NCBI GenBank assembly: GCA_944323495.1 | Contig: CALUSZ010000162.1 | Location: 1-8,295, forward strand | Origin: Candidatus Gastranaerophilales bacterium | GTDB taxonomy: Bacteria > Cyanobacteriota > Vampirovibrionia > Gastranaerophilales > Gastranaerophilaceae | Length of the DNA: 8,295 bases | Direction of reading: 5' to 3' | Shown: positions 5,995-8,295 of the stretch, in pieces | How the letters are laid out: every line of letters starts with the position of its first letter | Position numbering within the stretch: position 1 is the stretch's first letter | The notes under the pieces: generated by a model | Database searches by the model: none | The model's input: the letters and a program-made list of their open reading frames with translations, nothing else | What the model was told of the DNA's origin: nothing | Translations under genes and position numbers: made by a program

Positions 5995-7453
5995 TAAAAA
6001 AATGCAATACATAATAAAATCAGTGCCAACTGATGACAAAGAGGCTTTAGAGAATTTATTGAACCAGATGTCAGATGAGGGCTGGGATTTATACACAATG
6101 CATGAAGTTGAAACTGACACTTCCTATGACTTTAACTGTATATTTATGAGAGAAAAGCAGGAAGAAGAGACGCCGGATTTAGATGATATTGTAAATATTA
6201 CAAGCTTTAAATACCGCATGGAAAAAATGCTTGCCGCACCTTCCAGTCCATACGTATCCTGTAAAGAAATTCAGTTAAAAATATCCAATCAAAAAGAGAG
6301 AATAAGAAAAATAAAATCACAGCTTGAAAGCGACAATCTTTCTCCTGAGAAGAAAAAACAGCTTAATAATCAAATGTCAGATGAATTAAGACAGCTGGAT
6401 ACTTTGAAACAGGCGCTTGTAAATGAAATTTCACCTGATACTATGTATGCTAATATCAAAGAAGAAAAATTTGTTGTTAATCTTTCAGAAGAAATATTAG
6501 AAGTTATCTCAATGGATGCAAATGATAACTTGCTTTCCGAAACAGTTAAAGTTCGGCAGGAACTTACAGATACATTAGGTTATGTTATACCGCATATACA
6601 TTTTCATAATAGCGACGAATTAATGCAAAATGAATTCTGCATTAAAATTCATGATATAGAAGTTTTTAGAACGGTTGTATTCCCTAAATACAAGGCTTTT
6701 TATAAAGAAGATATAAAAGGGTACAAAATTTCAGAGGATGACATTGTTTTAACAGATGAAATAACCGGCAGAAAACTGATTTGGATACAAGAGGATAAAG
6801 TTAAAGATTTCTGGGTAAGGGGACTTTCTGCCTCTGAATACATTGGTGAGGCTATTAAATATATCTCAATCAGAGAAGTCTCTGATATTATGGATTATAA
6901 TGACATTAACAAATATGTGGAAAAAGTTATTGAAACGAATTCATTTCTTGTAGACAATATCATTCCTGATTTTATAACAGCTTCTGATTTGAAATATCTT
7001 TTAACCTGTCTTATAAGGGAAAAAGTTTCTGTTAAAAATATTATATACATTTTTGAAAAAATCAATGACTACGCGAATGAACCCACAAAAGAGGATTTAC
7101 TCGATAAGGTTCGTCTTGCTCTTTCAAAGCATATAATGAAGGCTTTGACAATGAACGGCGAAATTAAAGTTATAGAATTTTCTGACGAGACATTAGAAAA
7201 AGTATCATCATTCTTCAAAGAAGATGAAGAGGAGACTATCATAAGAATTGATTCAAATGATGTTATTTCTATTGCTGAAAAAATTCAAAAATTTACAAAA
7301 TCTAAAAAAATATGCAAACCTGTTCTTGTAGTTCCTTTTGACTTGAGACATATGGTTTTCGTAATATTATCGGAATTTATACAAGATATTACAGTTTTAG
7401 CATATGAAGAACTGGTAAGTGACTTTAATATAAAATTTATTGGTAAGGTATAA
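5987..7453 (+). CDS. Soluble FlhA C-terminal-domain-like protein with DUF4177-like N-terminus
   Basis: A 488-residue protein with no signal peptide or membrane segment. Residues about 6-56 resemble a DUF4177-type small domain (alternating strand and helix, with the LLNQMSDEGWDLY core). Residues about 91-146 are highly charged and probably coiled coil. From about 161 to the end it follows the cytosolic domain of FlhA/SctV (FHIPEP): VRQELTDTLGYVIPHIHFHNS (188-208), the IKIHDIEVFR strand (219-228), ASEYIGEAIKY (282-292), the LLTCLIREKVSVKNIIYIFEKI helices (338-359), KVRLALSKHI (374-383), and LVVPFDLRHMVFVIL then VLAYEEL at the end. FlhA proper has about 300 residues of export-channel membrane domain before this; all of it is missing. 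FlhA-C docks export chaperone-substrate complexes, so a binding or scaffold role is possible but unproven. Overlap with the phosphorylase gene (8 nt; 20 nt if it starts at 5975) implies co-expression. Confidence 0.78.
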   Translation: MFSKKMQYIIKSVPTDDKEALENLLNQMSDEGWDLYTMHEVETDTSYDFNCIFMREKQEEETPDLDDIVNITSFKYRMEKMLAAPSSPYVSCKEIQLKISNQKERIRKIKSQLESDNLSPEKKKQLNNQMSDELRQLDTLKQALVNEISPDTMYANIKEEKFVVNLSEEILEVISMDANDNLLSETVKVRQELTDTLGYVIPHIHFHNSDELMQNEFCIKIHDIEVFRTVVFPKYKAFYKEDIKGYKISEDDIVLTDEITGRKLIWIQEDKVKDFWVRGLSASEYIGEAIKYISIREVSDIMDYNDINKYVEKVIETNSFLVDNIIPDFITASDLKYLLTCLIREKVSVKNIIYIFEKINDYANEPTKEDLLDKVRLALSKHIMKALTMNGEIKVIEFSDETLEKVSSFFKEDEEETIIRIDSNDVISIAEKIQKFTKSKKICKPVLVVPFDLRHMVFVILSEFIQDITVLAYEELVSDFNIKFIGKV

Positions 7454-7490
7454 AAAAATCTTTTTCAGACCTTTTATAGGTAAAAAGTAT

Positions 7491-7529
7491 TAAGCCAACT
7501 GGTTAGGGTGCTGACTATCTTTGTTGGTA
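7491..7529 (+). other. tRNA D-arm/anticodon-arm-like fragment before the recombinase
   Basis: AACTGGTTAGGGTGCTGACT (7497-7516) closely resembles the D-arm of many tRNAs. The flanking bases can form a D-stem (GCC 7494-7496 with GGT 7507-7509, one G-T pair) and a 5-bp anticodon-like stem, CTGAC (7511-7515) with GTTGG (7523-7527), using wobble pairs. The loop lacks U33, and no T-arm or acceptor stem follows, so it is not a working tRNA. It could be a tRNA remnant tied to integration, an attachment site, or chance. CCAAC (7495-7499) and GTTGG (7523-7527) can pair as an alternative hairpin. Confidence 0.3.
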
Positions 7530-7554
7530 AATGTTTATTATCTAAGAAGAAAAG

Positions 7555-7560
7555 AAAGGA
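7555..7560 (+). promoter_or_regulatory. Ribosome binding site of the recombinase, deciding its start
   Basis: AAAGGA abuts ATG 7561 with no spacer but sits 9 nt before the in-frame ATG 7570. The second ATG is therefore the more likely start. Confidence 0.55.
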
Positions 7561-7569
7561 ATGAAAAAG

Positions 7570-8112
7570 ATGAACATTGTAGATCCTATTAGGCAAAAAG
7601 AGTACATTAACGCAGTAAAAAGAGTTTTGAGAGAAACCGGAACAAGGAATTTGCTGTTGTTTTTACTAGGAATTAATACCGGTCTAAGAGTTTCTGATTT
7701 ACTTTTACTCCGTGTCAGGGATGTAAAAGATAAGGATTCAGTACAAATTAGAGAAAAAAAAACTAAAAAGACAAAAAAATTTCCGATTCCCAAAGAGATT
7801 CGGCCATTTATCTCTGAATATGTAGAGAGAAAACCTCTGAGCCGTTATCTATTCAAAAGCAGGAAATCCAACAAACCTATCACACGAGTACAAGCCTACA
7901 GAATTATCAAAGAAGCGTGTACTATATTAGGCTTATACCACACAGGCACGCACTCTTTGAGAAAAACTTTCGGATATCATTTCTATAAACAAACAAAAGA
8001 TATAGCACTGTTACAAAAGATTCTTAACCACTCATCGCAAGATATAACACTAAGGTACATAGGAGTAACGCAGGAAATTATTGATGATAATTTAAAAATG
8101 TTTGCTCTTTAA
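7570..8112 (+). CDS. Single-domain tyrosine recombinase/integrase
   Basis: A protein of 180 residues (183 if begun at ATG 7561) consisting almost only of the lambda-integrase catalytic domain. All catalytic positions are present (numbered from 7570): R40 in NTGLRVSD, a beta-hairpin lysine in EKKTKK (about 63-67), H128 and R131 in HSLRKTFGYH, H154 in LNHSS, and nucleophile Y163 in LRYIG. Usual integrases carry an N-terminal SAM-like core-binding domain of about 90-100 residues; here it is reduced to about 25 residues. Short forms with KKTKK, SLRKTFGYHFYKQT and NHSS motifs are, from memory, common in Firmicutes and their mobile elements, so lateral acquisition is plausible. Such enzymes cut and rejoin DNA at short paired sites for integration, excision or inversion. 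The gene is separated by 116 nt from the FlhA-like gene and has a hairpin after its stop. Confidence 0.88.
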   Translation: MNIVDPIRQKEYINAVKRVLRETGTRNLLLFLLGINTGLRVSDLLLLRVRDVKDKDSVQIREKKTKKTKKFPIPKEIRPFISEYVERKPLSRYLFKSRKSNKPITRVQAYRIIKEACTILGLYHTGTHSLRKTFGYHFYKQTKDIALLQKILNHSSQDITLRYIGVTQEIIDDNLKMFAL

Positions 8113-8120
8113 TAATTAAC

Positions 8121-8154
8121 AGCGGGTTTTGAGAAACAGAGCTTAAAACCCGCT
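8121..8154. terminator. Strong hairpin after the recombinase gene, possible terminator
   Basis: A perfect 10-bp stem, AGCGGGTTTT (8121-8130) with AAAACCCGCT (8145-8154), extends by three further pairs (GAG with CTT, including one G-T) to an 8-nt loop. It begins 8 nt after the recombinase stop. Neither strand shows a clean T-run after the stem, so it is an imperfect intrinsic terminator. It could instead be a recombinase-related inverted site or a mRNA-stabilising structure. Confidence 0.55.
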
Positions 8155-8178
8155 ATCATAAAATAAGGCAAAAGAAAA

Positions 8179-8206
8179 AGCTATGAACTTTTTATCGTGC
8201 ATAGCT
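8179..8206. repeat. Second inverted repeat downstream of the recombinase
   Basis: AGCTATG (8179-8185) and CATAGCT (8200-8206) form a 7-bp stem around a 14-nt loop containing TTTTT. It lies 25 nt beyond the larger hairpin in a 183-bp stretch with no recognisable gene. Possible roles are a further terminator or an arm of a recombination site; none can be proved. Confidence 0.35.
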
Positions 8207-8295
8207 GTTGATTAGGGATATGTGTATCGTCGTTTTTTAAGGAGTATAGTTATATATTAGCAGTATATTTTTTAAATAAAATCATGAGAATGTAT

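Noticed and set aside
7460..7487. Hairpin CTTTTT..ACCT/AGGT..AAAAAG after the FlhA-like gene, considered as a terminator
   Set aside because: The inner stem is only 4 bp, there is a 3-nt bulge, the outer stem is only A-T pairs plus one C-G pair, and no T-run follows.
7511..7541. CTGACT...TATTAT as a recombinase promoter
   Set aside because: The -35 box is poor and the 19-bp spacer is long; such matches are common in AT-rich DNA.
8284..8295. ATG AGA ATG TAT at the window edge as the start of another gene
   Set aside because: Only four codons are visible and no Shine-Dalgarno lies at a normal distance (AAGGAG at 8239-8244 is about 39 nt away).

Overview
The window comes from an AT-rich, diderm (outer-membrane-bearing) bacterium. 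The main evidence is a complete BamA/Omp85 gene followed by an OmpH/Skp chaperone gene. The Omp85 protein shows only three POTRA-like units, as in cyanobacterial/plastid Omp85, not the five of proteobacterial BamA. With the low GC and the FlhA-like gene, this makes a non-photosynthetic cyanobacterial relative (Vampirovibrionia/Melainabacteria, for example gut Gastranaerophilales) my best guess. That placement is an inference, not something the sequence proves.

Layout. (1) Positions 4-633 hold a compact REPtron-like element: a REP-associated tyrosine transposase (RAYT) on the minus strand, between two perfect 26-bp inverted copies of a GTAG-plus-hairpin REP sequence. (2) Positions 719-2044, minus strand, encode an ArsB/NhaD/SLC13-type ion transporter with its own sigma70-like promoter. 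(3) Positions 2051-2224 are a divergent regulatory region with two good promoters and three copies of a 10-bp repeat. (4) Positions 2225-7453, plus strand, look like one four-gene operon: bamA, ompH, a thymidine/pyrimidine-nucleoside phosphorylase, and a soluble protein whose C-terminal two thirds resembles the cytosolic domain of the flagellar/type III export gate FlhA. The last three genes overlap end to start, so their translation is probably coupled. (5) Positions 7454-7569 are intergenic and contain a tRNA D-arm/anticodon-arm-like fragment. (6) Positions 7570-8112 encode a small single-domain tyrosine recombinase, followed by a strong hairpin. No further gene is recognisable up to 8295.

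How the parts work together. BamA and OmpH form the ordinary outer-membrane protein assembly pair: periplasmic chaperone plus membrane insertase. In many Gram-negatives this pair leads into lpxD/fabZ/lpxA; here it leads into a nucleoside phosphorylase and the FlhA-C-like protein. The FlhA-like protein has no membrane export channel and carries a DUF4177-like N-terminus and a predicted helical linker. It is the most unusual object in the window. The two ends of the window carry mobile-DNA genes of different kinds (a HUH transposase and a tyrosine recombinase).
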